Origin: Xanthomonas sp. AM6
GTDB taxonomy: Bacteria > Pseudomonadota > Gammaproteobacteria > Xanthomonadales > Xanthomonadaceae
Length of the DNA: 64,000 nt
Assembly (NCBI RefSeq): GCF_025665335.1
Contig: NZ_CP106869.1
Coordinates: forward strand, 3,312,501 to 3,376,500
Reading direction: 5' to 3'
Shown: positions 25,060 through 33,670 of the stretch, piece by piece
Numbering within the stretch: the stretch's first letter is position 1
How the letters are laid out: each line of letters begins with the position of its first letter
Position numbers and translations under genes: made by a program
Notes under the pieces: model-generated
What the model was told of the DNA's origin: nothing
What the model saw: the letters and a program-made list of their open reading frames with translations, nothing else
Databases searched by the model: none

Positions 25060-27048
25060 TCAGTCGAACTGCAGCACGAAGCCGCCGCGCGCCGGCAATG
25101 CCACTTCCACGGTCTGCGCCGGCGGCACCTCGATGCGGCGGCTGGCCAGGCCCAGCGGGCCGTCGCCGTCGAGGATCAGGCGCGCGCCGCGTCCGCCCAC
25201 GCCGAGCTCGGCCAGGTCCAGGCGCAGCGTGCGCGGCTGCGCATCGGCGTTGATGCCGGCCACGTACCAGCGCGCGCCGCCACGCCGCGCGAACACCGCG
25301 AAGCGCCCGGGGTAGCCATCCACGTAGCGGCTGTCGTCCCACACCGACGGCAGTTCGCGCAGCAGCGCGCGCACCTCCGGCGCGGCCTTTTCCAGATTCT
25401 CGGGGGTCTCGGCGTAATGCTGGATGCCGGACACGAACAGCACCGTCTCGGCCAGTTCGAACCCCGGCGTGGTGCGCCGTTGCACCTTGTCGTTGAGCTT
25501 GACCAGGGCCAGCGGGGTGAAGTCCATCGGGTCGAACACGTTGCGCGCGAACGGCAGCATCGCCGCATGCGCCGGCACCTGGTCGGCATTGGCCTGCTCG
25601 AAGGTGGCGAACTCCAGGCCGCGCACCGCCTCCATCGTCATCAGGTCCGGCCAGGTGCGCTGCCAGCCGCGCGGCAAGGTGGCGCCGTGGAAGTTGAGCA
25701 GCAGGCCGTACGGCGCGGCGTCCTCCATGATGTCCAGGTAATAGCCGATCATCGACTGCCCGTCGCCGCCGAAGAAATCGATCTTCACTCCGGCCACGCC
25801 CAGCGCCTTGAGCCGTTCGAACTCGCGGAGGCGGCTGGCGTGGCTCAGCATGCGGTCGCGCGGGGTCTGCGGCGCATCGTTCCAGCTGCCGGCCGAGTTG
25901 TACCAGAGCAGGATCGCGACCTGCCTGGCGCGCGCGTAGGCGATCAGTTCGCGCATCCGCTCTTCGCCGATCTGGGTGTCCCACAGCGCGTCGATCAAGG
26001 TATAGCGCCAGCCCATGCGCGCGGCGAAGTCGATGTAGCGCTTCTGCACCTCGAAGGTGGTGGCGCCGTCGCCGAGCAGCGGCCAGCTCCACGACGCCTT
26101 GCCCGGCTGCGGCGGCGCCACCGGCGCGCGCGCGGGCGGATCGGCCAGGTCGGTGCCGAGCGTGGACTCGGCGACGGTCTTCAGGCTGCCGACCGCGACG
26201 ATGCGCCACGGCGAGCGCCACGGCAGCGCGAAGCGGGGGTTGGCGGCGCCGCCGGGCAGTACCTCGCGCGGATCGGGCATGCCGATCGCGTACTCGCCGG
26301 GTACGCCGGCGACGTCGCGCAGGCGGCTGCCGGCATGACCGCGGCCGAGCGAGCCTTCGCTGAGCAGCACCCAGTCCGCATCCTGGCGGAACAGCGCCGG
26401 ATACACCCAGCCGGCGGCCAGCGGCGATGGCGTGCCCACCGCCACGTCCTGCAGGTAGTACTCCTCGTACGAGGGGTTGGTCCTGCCGAACCCGGTCTTG
26501 GCCGGCGACATCGGCTGCAGCCAGGCGCGCGTGGCGGCGGCGAAACGGAACGTGGTGGCGTCCTCGCGCAGCTGCCGGATCCGCGCGTCGCGCCCGGGAA
26601 AGCCGTAGCGGAACGCGACGCCGTCGTCGGAGACCTGGAATTCGATCTGCAGGCGCTCGCCGTTGGCGCCGCGCCAGGAAAACACGCGGCGGTTGGCGTG
26701 ATAGTCGTTGATGCGCCGCTTGCCGGTGAGCAGTTCGTAACGGTCGTGCACCGTCGCGACGGGCGACACCTCGAGCAGGCGCAGGCCCTTGGAGAAATCG
26801 GCATCGTCGCGGACCAGGCCCAGGCGCGAGCGCAGCAGCACCTCGCGTCCGTCGCGCAGCACGCGGTAGTGCGCGGTGCCGGCCTCGTCCAGGCTCAGCT
26901 GCGCGCGCAGCGTCGCGTCCGGACTGGCCACCTCGCCGACCATGCGCTCGGCGGCCAGCGCCGGCAGCGCGCACAGCAACGCGCATGCCGCGACGAGGAC
27001 CGCCGCCGTCATGCGCCAGCGGCTCAGAACTGCGGATTCTTTTCCCAT
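25060..27048 (-). CDS. GH97 glycoside hydrolase, exported
   Basis: A 662-residue enzyme of family 97, with a signal peptide (SRWRMTAAVLVAACALLC, cleavage near ALPALAA), an N-terminal beta-sandwich and a TIM barrel. The barrel has WRYTLIDALWD, GVKIDFFGGDGQ with the aspartate that serves as nucleophile in retaining members, and TMEAVRGLEF with the acid glutamate. GH97 enzymes act on alpha-glucosides or alpha-galactosides, and one Bacteroides member is a beta-L-arabinopyranosidase. The arabinose operon makes an arabinose- or galactose-linked substrate likely here (inference). I chose the ATG at 27046-27048 (GAGG site, full signal peptide); an ATG at 27012 is possible. It overlaps the GH127 gene by 25 bases and ends the operon. 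Confidence 0.88.
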   Translation of the reverse strand: MGKESAVLSRWRMTAAVLVAACALLCALPALAAERMVGEVASPDATLRAQLSLDEAGTAHYRVLRDGREVLLRSRLGLVRDDADFSKGLRLLEVSPVATVHDRYELLTGKRRINDYHANRRVFSWRGANGERLQIEFQVSDDGVAFRYGFPGRDARIRQLREDATTFRFAAATRAWLQPMSPAKTGFGRTNPSYEEYYLQDVAVGTPSPLAAGWVYPALFRQDADWVLLSEGSLGRGHAGSRLRDVAGVPGEYAIGMPDPREVLPGGAANPRFALPWRSPWRIVAVGSLKTVAESTLGTDLADPPARAPVAPPQPGKASWSWPLLGDGATTFEVQKRYIDFAARMGWRYTLIDALWDTQIGEERMRELIAYARARQVAILLWYNSAGSWNDAPQTPRDRMLSHASRLREFERLKALGVAGVKIDFFGGDGQSMIGYYLDIMEDAAPYGLLLNFHGATLPRGWQRTWPDLMTMEAVRGLEFATFEQANADQVPAHAAMLPFARNVFDPMDFTPLALVKLNDKVQRRTTPGFELAETVLFVSGIQHYAETPENLEKAAPEVRALLRELPSVWDDSRYVDGYPGRFAVFARRGGARWYVAGINADAQPRTLRLDLAELGVGGRGARLILDGDGPLGLASRRIEVPPAQTVEVALPARGGFVLQFD

Positions 27049-28979
27049 ACCGGCCTCGCGCGGCAATAGACCGCATAGCGCTCGTGGGCGATGCGGTAGA
27101 ACGGCACCAGGGTCAGCGGGCCCTGCAGGCCGTCGGCCTCGAACACCAGCTCCTGGCCTTGGCGCTTGCGCGCCCACAGCTGTTCCGGCGCGAAGTACAC
27201 CGCCGGCAGCTGGCGGCCGACGATCCGGTTCAACGACGGCCGCTGGTCGGACACGTGCAGCTGCGCCGGATCGATGCCGTCGCTGCCCAGCTGCGCGGCC
27301 AGCACCAGCGGGCCGTACATCATCGCCTGCAGGCTGGGTTCGTCGGGCAGCGGCGCGGCGTGCAGCGCCATCGGCAGGTCCAGCTCGATGCGGTCGCCGT
27401 CGGCGAAACGGCGTTCCACCTTCAGGTAGCTGCCCGGTGTCGCCTCGACCGCCTGCGCCTTGCCGTTGATGCGCAGGCGCACGCCCCGGGTCGCCCAGTA
27501 GGGAATGCGCAGACGCAGCGTCATCCGCTGCGCGCGCTTGCACTGGAACTCCAGCACGGTGCCTTCCTGCTGCGGAAAGCGGGTGCGCTGGGTCACGCGC
27601 AGGCCGCGCTCGGGCCAGTCCAGCTGCGAGGCGATGAACAGGTTGACGGTGAGCCCGGCGTCGTCGCGGAAGTAGATGCTGTCGTTGCTCTTGGCGAACT
27701 CCTCCACGCCGGTGCCGGTGCAGCACCAGAACGAGGCGAACGGGGTGTTGTACAGCTTCCAGTACCCGGCATCCATCGGCACGAAGTACATCATCATGCC
27801 GGCTTCGTCCTGGGTGCCCAGGCGCGCGTTGAACAGCACGCGCTCGTAGTAGTCCATCAGCGCCGCGTCCGGCTGCCAGGTGTACAGGTGGCGGGTCAGC
27901 TTGAGCATGTTGTAGCTGCAGCAGCATTCGTGGCTGTGCCCGCTCAGGCGCCCGGCGAAGTGGTCGGGCTTGCCGAACATCTCGAAGTCGCTGGTGCCGC
28001 CGGTGCAATAGGCATGGTGGCCGCTGACCGTGCGCCAGAAGAATTCGGCGATCTGCCGCTGGCGCGGCTCGCCGCCGATCTCGTAGGCGCGCGCGGCGGC
28101 GACGATCTTCGGGATCTGGGTGTTGGCGTGCAACCCGGCCAGCGCGTCGCGACCCTGCGCCAGCGGCTCGAGCAGCGAGGCCTGCTCGTAGCGTGCGGCC
28201 CAGCGCCGGTACTTGTCGTCGCCGCTGAGCAGGTACAGCTCCAGCAGCGACTCGTGCACGCCGCCGAACTCCACGCCGAGGATGCGCTGCCACTGCGCGT
28301 CGTCGAAACCGTCCATCCACGCGCCCAGCCAGTCGGCGAAGCGCTGCGCGGTGCGCAGCGCCTGCGCGTTGCCGGCGTGGCGGGCCATGTCCAGGTGCCC
28401 GGCCAGGATCTTGTGCGCGGTGTAGATCGGCACCCACACCTCCTCGCGGCGGCCGAGCCGGTCGTAGAACGAGGACGGGTACGCGCCGAGGTAGCCGTCC
28501 GCGCGCTGGCAGCGCGCCAGCTCGGCGACCAGCGCATCGGCCTTGTCCTTCAGCGCGGCGTCGCCAGTGGCCGCGTACAGCAGCGCACAGGCCGACAGGT
28601 AGTGGCCGCCGGCGAAATGCCCGCGGATCTCGCAGTGCGGCGACTCCCAGCCGCCCAGCGGCTCGGCCTGGGAGTCCAGGCCCGCGGTGAGCCGGAAAGT
28701 GTGCAGCAGGCGCTCGTTGGGAATGGACATCAGGTAGCGGCGGTCGCGCTCGCGCGCCTGCAGGAACGGGCCGTCGAGCAGTTGCACCTGGCCCATGGCG
28801 AACGGCTGCTCGCGCAGCTGCACGGACGGCTGCCGTTTCGCCGCCGCCGGCTCGGCCGGTGGCGTCAGGGCCAGCGCATCCCCATGCGCCAGCACCCCCA
28901 GCGCGGCCAGCGAAGCGCCGCCGTACTGGAGGAAATCGCGCCGTGTGCAGGCCAGGCCTGGATCCTCATGCTCCGTCAT
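27024..28979 (-). CDS. GH127 beta-L-arabinofuranosidase, exported
   Basis: Releases L-arabinose from beta-linked arabinofuranosides such as those on hydroxyproline-rich plant glycoproteins (extensin). The 651 residues begin with a Tat signal (CTRRDFLQYGGASLAALG, 11-28), so it is folded before export. The all-alpha barrel holds the zinc/cysteine centre: HSHECCCSYNM with Glu351 and Cys352-354, and FWCCTGTG with Cys419-420, one of which is the unusual cysteine nucleophile known for this family. The ATG overlaps the stop of the permease gene upstream (ATGA), so it is cotranslated with the transporter. Confidence 0.93.
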   Translation of the reverse strand: MTEHEDPGLACTRRDFLQYGGASLAALGVLAHGDALALTPPAEPAAAKRQPSVQLREQPFAMGQVQLLDGPFLQARERDRRYLMSIPNERLLHTFRLTAGLDSQAEPLGGWESPHCEIRGHFAGGHYLSACALLYAATGDAALKDKADALVAELARCQRADGYLGAYPSSFYDRLGRREEVWVPIYTAHKILAGHLDMARHAGNAQALRTAQRFADWLGAWMDGFDDAQWQRILGVEFGGVHESLLELYLLSGDDKYRRWAARYEQASLLEPLAQGRDALAGLHANTQIPKIVAAARAYEIGGEPRQRQIAEFFWRTVSGHHAYCTGGTSDFEMFGKPDHFAGRLSGHSHECCCSYNMLKLTRHLYTWQPDAALMDYYERVLFNARLGTQDEAGMMMYFVPMDAGYWKLYNTPFASFWCCTGTGVEEFAKSNDSIYFRDDAGLTVNLFIASQLDWPERGLRVTQRTRFPQQEGTVLEFQCKRAQRMTLRLRIPYWATRGVRLRINGKAQAVEATPGSYLKVERRFADGDRIELDLPMALHAAPLPDEPSLQAMMYGPLVLAAQLGSDGIDPAQLHVSDQRPSLNRIVGRQLPAVYFAPEQLWARKRQGQELVFEADGLQGPLTLVPFYRIAHERYAVYCRARPVWEKNPQF

Positions 28980-30004
28980 GCGTCCGCTCCCGATTCCGGC
29001 ATGCGCCGGGTCAATAGGCGCTGCAGCAGGCAGAACACCAGCAGCAGCGCGCCGATGACGATGCGTGTCCACCACGAGCTGAGCGTGCCGTCGAACACGA
29101 TCAGGGTCTGGATCACGCCCAGGATCAGCACGCCGAACAGCGTGCCGATCACGTAGCCGCTGCCGCCGGCCAGCAGGGTGCCGCCGATCACCACCGCGGC
29201 GATCGCGTCCAGCTCCAGGCCCAGCGCATGCAGGCTGTAGCCGGACAGCATGTAGAACGTGCACACCACCCCGGCCAGCGCCGAGCAGAACCCGCTGAAG
29301 GCATAGACCTTGACCTGGGTGGCGGCCACCGGCAGGCCCATCAGCCGCGCCGAGACTTCGCTGCCGCCCAGCGCGTACACGCTGCGGCCGAAGCGCGTGC
29401 AGTGCGCCAGCCACGCGCCCAGCGCCACCGTGGCCAGCGCGATCAGCGCGCCGACCGACAGCGAGGCGCCGGCGCCGATCGGCACGCGGAACTGGGCGAT
29501 GGCCACGTACAGCGCATCGTCGATCGGGATCGAATCGACGCTGATCAGGTAGCTGGCGCCGCGCGCCAGGAACATGCCGGCCAGGGTCACCACGAACGGC
29601 TGCAGCCGGTAGCGCTGGATCAGCATGCCCATGAACGCGCCGAACAGCGCACCGAGCAGCAGCACCAGCGGGATCGCCGCCAGCGGCGACCAACCGTGGC
29701 GCTGCACCAGCGAGGCCGACAGCACCGTGGTGAAGGCGATCACCGCGCCCACCGACAGGTCGATGCCGCCGCTGAGGATCACGAAGGTCATGCCGACCGC
29801 GGCGATGCACAGGAAGGCGTTGTCGATCAGCAGATTGGCGAACACCTGCGGCGACAGGAAGCCGTCGTAGAGCGCACCGCCGGCGCCGATCATGGCCACG
29901 AACAGGGCCACGGTGATCGCCAGCGGCAGGCGCGCGCCGTGCAGCAGCGTGCCGGCGCGGCGCAGGCCGCGCGCGTTCTCGATCGGTGCGCCGGTCGCGC
30001 TCAT
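28976..30004 (-). CDS. yjfF: ABC sugar transporter permease, YjfF-type
   Basis: A 342-residue inner-membrane permease of the ribose/galactofuranose class with about nine hydrophobic segments. The family block FVILSGGIDLSVGAVIAFT (about 75-93) and the second-half copy LDAIAAVVIGGTLLAGGSG are clear. It pairs with the YtfT-type permease to form the channel of a YtfQRT-YjfF transporter, which in E. coli takes up galactofuranose. Start and stop both overlap neighbours as ATGA, so all four transporter genes after ytfQ are translationally coupled. Here L-arabinose (probably the furanose form) is the likely cargo. Confidence 0.9.
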   Translation of the reverse strand: MSATGAPIENARGLRRAGTLLHGARLPLAITVALFVAMIGAGGALYDGFLSPQVFANLLIDNAFLCIAAVGMTFVILSGGIDLSVGAVIAFTTVLSASLVQRHGWSPLAAIPLVLLLGALFGAFMGMLIQRYRLQPFVVTLAGMFLARGASYLISVDSIPIDDALYVAIAQFRVPIGAGASLSVGALIALATVALGAWLAHCTRFGRSVYALGGSEVSARLMGLPVAATQVKVYAFSGFCSALAGVVCTFYMLSGYSLHALGLELDAIAAVVIGGTLLAGGSGYVIGTLFGVLILGVIQTLIVFDGTLSSWWTRIVIGALLLVFCLLQRLLTRRMPESGADA

Positions 30005-31056
30005 CGGCGCGCTCCCGGTTCCGGGCGCCGCACCCAGCCGCGCACGTTGGCGCGGAACTGCGGCGACTGCAGCAGCATCACCGCGAACACCAGCAGCGCC
30101 TTGATCAGCATGTTGACCTGCGCCGGCACGCCGAGCGCGTAGATCGTCGCGGTCAGGGTCTGGATGATCAGTGCGCCGATCAGGCTGCCGGCCAGGCTGA
30201 AGCGGCCGCCGTCGAGCAGCGTGCCGCCCAGTGTCACCGCCAGGATCGCATCCAGCTCCATCAGCTGGCCGGCGTTGTTGGCGTCGGCGCTCTTGACGTT
30301 GGAACTGATCAGCAGCCCGGCCAGGCCGGCGCTGAAGGCGCAGAACACGTACAGCAGCACCGCGATCAGCCGCGCCTTGACCCCGGCCACGCGCGCCGCG
30401 CGCGGGTTGTGCCCGATCGCACGCACGAACAGGCCCAGCGCGGTGCGCCCGAGCAGCAGCTGCAAGGCCACGAACACCGCCGCGACCACGAACAGCGCGA
30501 ACGGCAGGCCGAGCAGGAAGCCGTTGCCCAGGTAGAAGTACGGCGGGTAGTAGATGGTCAGGATCTGGCCGTCGCCGATCAGCTGGGCCACGCCGCGCCC
30601 GGCCACCATCAGGATCAGCGTGGCGATGATCGGCTGCATGCCGACCTTGACCACCAGCAGCCCGTTCCACAGCCCGCACGCGGCGGCGACCAGCAATGGC
30701 GCGGCGATCACCGCCCACAGCGGGAAGCGGCTGTGCTCGCCGCCGCCGATCATCCACGCCGCCACCGTGGCGGCGATCGCCACCACCGCGCCGACCGAGA
30801 TGTCCAGGCCGCGCACCGCGATCACCAGGGTCATGCCCAGCGCGACCAGCGCCAGCGGCGCGGCGCGGTTGCCGATGTCGACCAGGTTGCCGTACAGGTG
30901 CCCGTCGCGCCATTGCAGCGCCAGGAAGCCGGGATTCCACAGGCCGTTGCCGAGCAGCAGCAGCGCCAGCGTCGCCAGCGGCCAGAACAAGGGATGGGCG
31001 AGGATGCGCGCCGGCAATCGCGGCGCGCTCGGCGAGGACGTGGCCGCCGCGCTCAT
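30001..31056 (-). CDS. ytfT: ABC sugar transporter permease, YtfT-type
   Basis: A 351-residue permease of the same class, with LVIAVRGLDISVGAVVAIAAT (about 76-96) and LDAILAVTLGGTLLDGGRFS in the second half. It ends in an Arg/Pro-rich cytoplasmic tail (RGWVRRPEPGARR). The ATG overlaps the ytfR stop and its own stop overlaps the yjfF start. Together with YtfR and YtfQ it forms the uptake system of the arabinose operon. Confidence 0.9.
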   Translation of the reverse strand: MSAAATSSPSAPRLPARILAHPLFWPLATLALLLLGNGLWNPGFLALQWRDGHLYGNLVDIGNRAAPLALVALGMTLVIAVRGLDISVGAVVAIAATVAAWMIGGGEHSRFPLWAVIAAPLLVAAACGLWNGLLVVKVGMQPIIATLILMVAGRGVAQLIGDGQILTIYYPPYFYLGNGFLLGLPFALFVVAAVFVALQLLLGRTALGLFVRAIGHNPRAARVAGVKARLIAVLLYVFCAFSAGLAGLLISSNVKSADANNAGQLMELDAILAVTLGGTLLDGGRFSLAGSLIGALIIQTLTATIYALGVPAQVNMLIKALLVFAVMLLQSPQFRANVRGWVRRPEPGARR

Positions 31057-32567
31057 GCCGCCGCGCTCCCGGCGATCAGTTCGAACACCGCGCGCTCGCC
31101 GCAACCGCCCGGCAGTTCGCCGACCAGGCGCCGTTCGCGCAGCACCGCGATGCGGTCGGCGATGCGCTCGATCTCGGCGACCTCGGCGGAAATGAACAAC
31201 ACCGCCATGCCCTCGCGGGCCAGCGCCAGGATCCGGGTCATGATGTCCTGCTTGGCGGCGATGTCGATGCCGCGGGTGGGTTCGTCGAGGATCAGCAGCC
31301 GCGGCCGCGTCGCCAGCCAGCGCGCCAGCACCACTTTCTGCTGGTTGCCGCCGGACAGCAGCCCGACCGGCGTGTCCACGCTGGGGGTCTTGATGCCCAG
31401 CACGTCCACGTAGCCCTGCGCGATGCGCAGCTGCTCGGCCAGCGGCAGGAAGCGGCGCAGGCCCATGCGCGCCTGCAGCGCCAGCACGATGTTCTCGCGC
31501 ACCGACAGCTCGGCGACGATGCCGTCGGTCTTGCGCTCTTCCGGGCACAGCGCCAGGCCGTGGGCGATCGCGTCGGGCGGGCCGCGCAGCGCCACCTCGC
31601 GGCCGTCGATGGACACGCGCCCGCAATCGGCGCGGTCCAGGCCGAACAGCAGCCGCGCCAGTTCGGTGCGGCCGGCGCCGAGCAGGCCGGCCAGGCCCAG
31701 CACCTGGCCGCGGCGCAGGTGCAGGTCGACCGGATGCAGCTGGCCGCGCCGGCCCAGGCCCTGCGCCTGCAACAGCACCGGCGCGTCCTCGGGCGCCGCG
31801 GCGCGCACCGCGGCGGCGGCGGCCGCGGCCACGTCGAGTTCGCGCCCGACCATCGCCGCGACCAGCCGCGGCGCCGGCAGGTCGGCGGCCAGGTACTCGC
31901 CGACCAGGCGGCCGTTGCGCAGCACGCTGATGCGGTCGGACACCGCGTACACCTGGTCGAGGAAGTGGGTCACGAACAGGATCGCCATGCCCTGCTCGCG
32001 CAGCGCACGCATGACCCGGAACAGTTCGGCGACCTCGCCCTCGTCGAGGCTGGAGGTGGGCTCGTCGAGGATCAGCACCCGCGCCGACACGCTCAGCGCG
32101 CGCGCGATCGCCACCATCTGCTGCACCGCCACCGGGTAGCTGGACAGCGTGCGGCGCACGTCGATGTCCACGCCCAGGCGCTGCAGGCACGCGCGCGCAT
32201 CGCCCTCGACGCGGCGCCAGTCGATGCGCCGCGGCCAGCCCTTGAGCGGATAGCGGCCGGCGAAGATGTTCTCGGCCACCGACAGGTTCGGGCACAGGTT
32301 CACTTCCTGGTACACGGTGCTGATGCCCAGCTGCTGCGCCTGCAGCGGCGAGGCCGGGGCGATGGCGTCGCCGCCCAGCGCCATGCGCCCGGCGTCGGGC
32401 GCGACCACGCCGGTCAGCAGCTTGATCAGGGTCGACTTGCCGGCGCCGTTCTGGCCCATCAGCGCGTGGATCTCGCCGGCGCGCAGGCACAGCGCCACGT
32501 CTTCCAGCGCGGCGACGCCGGCGTAGGCTTTGCTCAGGCCCTGCGCGTGCAGCACGATGGGGATCAT
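31053..32567 (-). CDS. ytfR: Sugar ABC transporter ATP-binding protein, YtfR-type
   Basis: A 504-residue tandem ATPase that powers import. The first half has Walker A GQNGAGKSTL (about 39-48), a divergent signature SYPVAVQQM and Walker B VLILDEPTSSLD. The second half has a degenerate Walker A (GLLGAGRTEL), an intact LSGGNQQKV signature and LLILDEPTRGIDI. This asymmetry is normal for ribose/arabinose-type importers. An Ala-rich linker joins the halves (about 249-262). It starts 13 bases after ytfQ and overlaps ytfT by four bases. Confidence 0.95.
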   Translation of the reverse strand: MIPIVLHAQGLSKAYAGVAALEDVALCLRAGEIHALMGQNGAGKSTLIKLLTGVVAPDAGRMALGGDAIAPASPLQAQQLGISTVYQEVNLCPNLSVAENIFAGRYPLKGWPRRIDWRRVEGDARACLQRLGVDIDVRRTLSSYPVAVQQMVAIARALSVSARVLILDEPTSSLDEGEVAELFRVMRALREQGMAILFVTHFLDQVYAVSDRISVLRNGRLVGEYLAADLPAPRLVAAMVGRELDVAAAAAAAVRAAAPEDAPVLLQAQGLGRRGQLHPVDLHLRRGQVLGLAGLLGAGRTELARLLFGLDRADCGRVSIDGREVALRGPPDAIAHGLALCPEERKTDGIVAELSVRENIVLALQARMGLRRFLPLAEQLRIAQGYVDVLGIKTPSVDTPVGLLSGGNQQKVVLARWLATRPRLLILDEPTRGIDIAAKQDIMTRILALAREGMAVLFISAEVAEIERIADRIAVLRERRLVGELPGGCGERAVFELIAGSAAA

Positions 32568-32580
32568 CGGCGGCGCTCCG

Positions 32581-33573
32581 TCAGTACTTGCGCTTGGGCA
32601 GCTCGGCGGCGGCCTGCTCCTGGGTATAGACCGATTCTTCGACCACGATGCGCTTGGGCAGCGGCTTGCCGGCCTTGACGTCGCGAATCGCCTGCACCAG
32701 CTGCGGGCCGAGCAGCGGATTGCATTCGACGGTGACGTTGAGCTTGCCGGCCTGCATCGCCTCGAACGCGCCCTTCACCCCGTCGATCGAGATCACCAGG
32801 ATGTCCTTGCCCGGCTTCAGCCCGGCCTCCTCGATCGCCTGGATCGCGCCGATCGCCATGTCGTCGTTGTGCGCGTACAGCACGTCGATGTTGCGTCCTT
32901 CCGACTTCAGGAACGCCTCCATCACTTCCTTGCCCTTGGCGCGGGTGAAGTCGCCGCTCTGCGAGCGCACCACCTGGAAGCGCGGGTTGGCGGCGATGAC
33001 TTCCTTGAAGCCTTTCATGCGGTCGATCGCCGGCGCCGAGCCGACCGTGCCCTGCAGTTCGACGATGCGCACCGGCGTGTCGCCGTCCTTCAGCGGCGAC
33101 TGCTGCTGCAGCCAGCGCCCGGCCTTGCGGCCTTCCTCGACGAAGTCCGAGCCGATCAGGGTGACGTACAGGCTGTCGTCGGACACCTTGACCGCGCGGT
33201 CGGTCAGCACCACCGGGATGTTGGCGGCCTTGGCCTCGCGCAGCACGGTCTCCCAGCCGGATTCGACCACCGGCGAGAACGCGATCACGTCCACGCGCTG
33301 GGCGATGAACGAACGCAGCGCCTTGATCTGGTTCTCCTGCTTCTGCTGCGCATCGGAGAACTTCAGCTTCATGCCGGCCTGCTCGATCGCCTGCTTCACC
33401 GAGGCGGTGTTGGCGGTGCGCCATTCGCTCTCGGCGCCGACCTGGCTGAAGCCGACGGTGATCTGGCTCTGCTTGCCGGCCATCTCCTTGCCACCGCCGG
33501 AACACGCGGCCAACGCCGCCCCCAGCAGCACCGCCAGACCCAACGCTGCCGCACGCACACCCGACTTCCGCAT
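32581..33573 (-). CDS. ytfQ: Sugar ABC transporter substrate-binding protein, YtfQ-type
   Basis: A 330-residue periplasmic pentose/furanose-binding protein. It has a signal peptide ending in LAACSGGG, a lipobox, so it may be a lipoprotein. The mature part starts ITVGFSQVGAESEWRTAN, the pattern of E. coli YtfQ, and continues with IAQRVDVIAFSPVVESGWE and VLYAHNDDMAIGAIQAIEEAG. It has the best ribosome site of the operon (AGGAGG, five bases before ATG), in line with the high level needed for a binding protein. A 97-base gap separates it from the dehydrogenase gene, so it may also have its own promoter. Confidence 0.93.
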   Translation of the reverse strand: MRKSGVRAAALGLAVLLGAALAACSGGGKEMAGKQSQITVGFSQVGAESEWRTANTASVKQAIEQAGMKLKFSDAQQKQENQIKALRSFIAQRVDVIAFSPVVESGWETVLREAKAANIPVVLTDRAVKVSDDSLYVTLIGSDFVEEGRKAGRWLQQQSPLKDGDTPVRIVELQGTVGSAPAIDRMKGFKEVIAANPRFQVVRSQSGDFTRAKGKEVMEAFLKSEGRNIDVLYAHNDDMAIGAIQAIEEAGLKPGKDILVISIDGVKGAFEAMQAGKLNVTVECNPLLGPQLVQAIRDVKAGKPLPKRIVVEESVYTQEQAAAELPKRKY

Positions 33574-33670
33574 AACCCCTCCTCGTTCGTTGCACGCTGG
33601 CGGCCGCGCGGCCTTCGCGCCGCGGCGGCCGCCCACCCTCCCAGGCCGGCGCGCGAGTGGATCGATCAGT

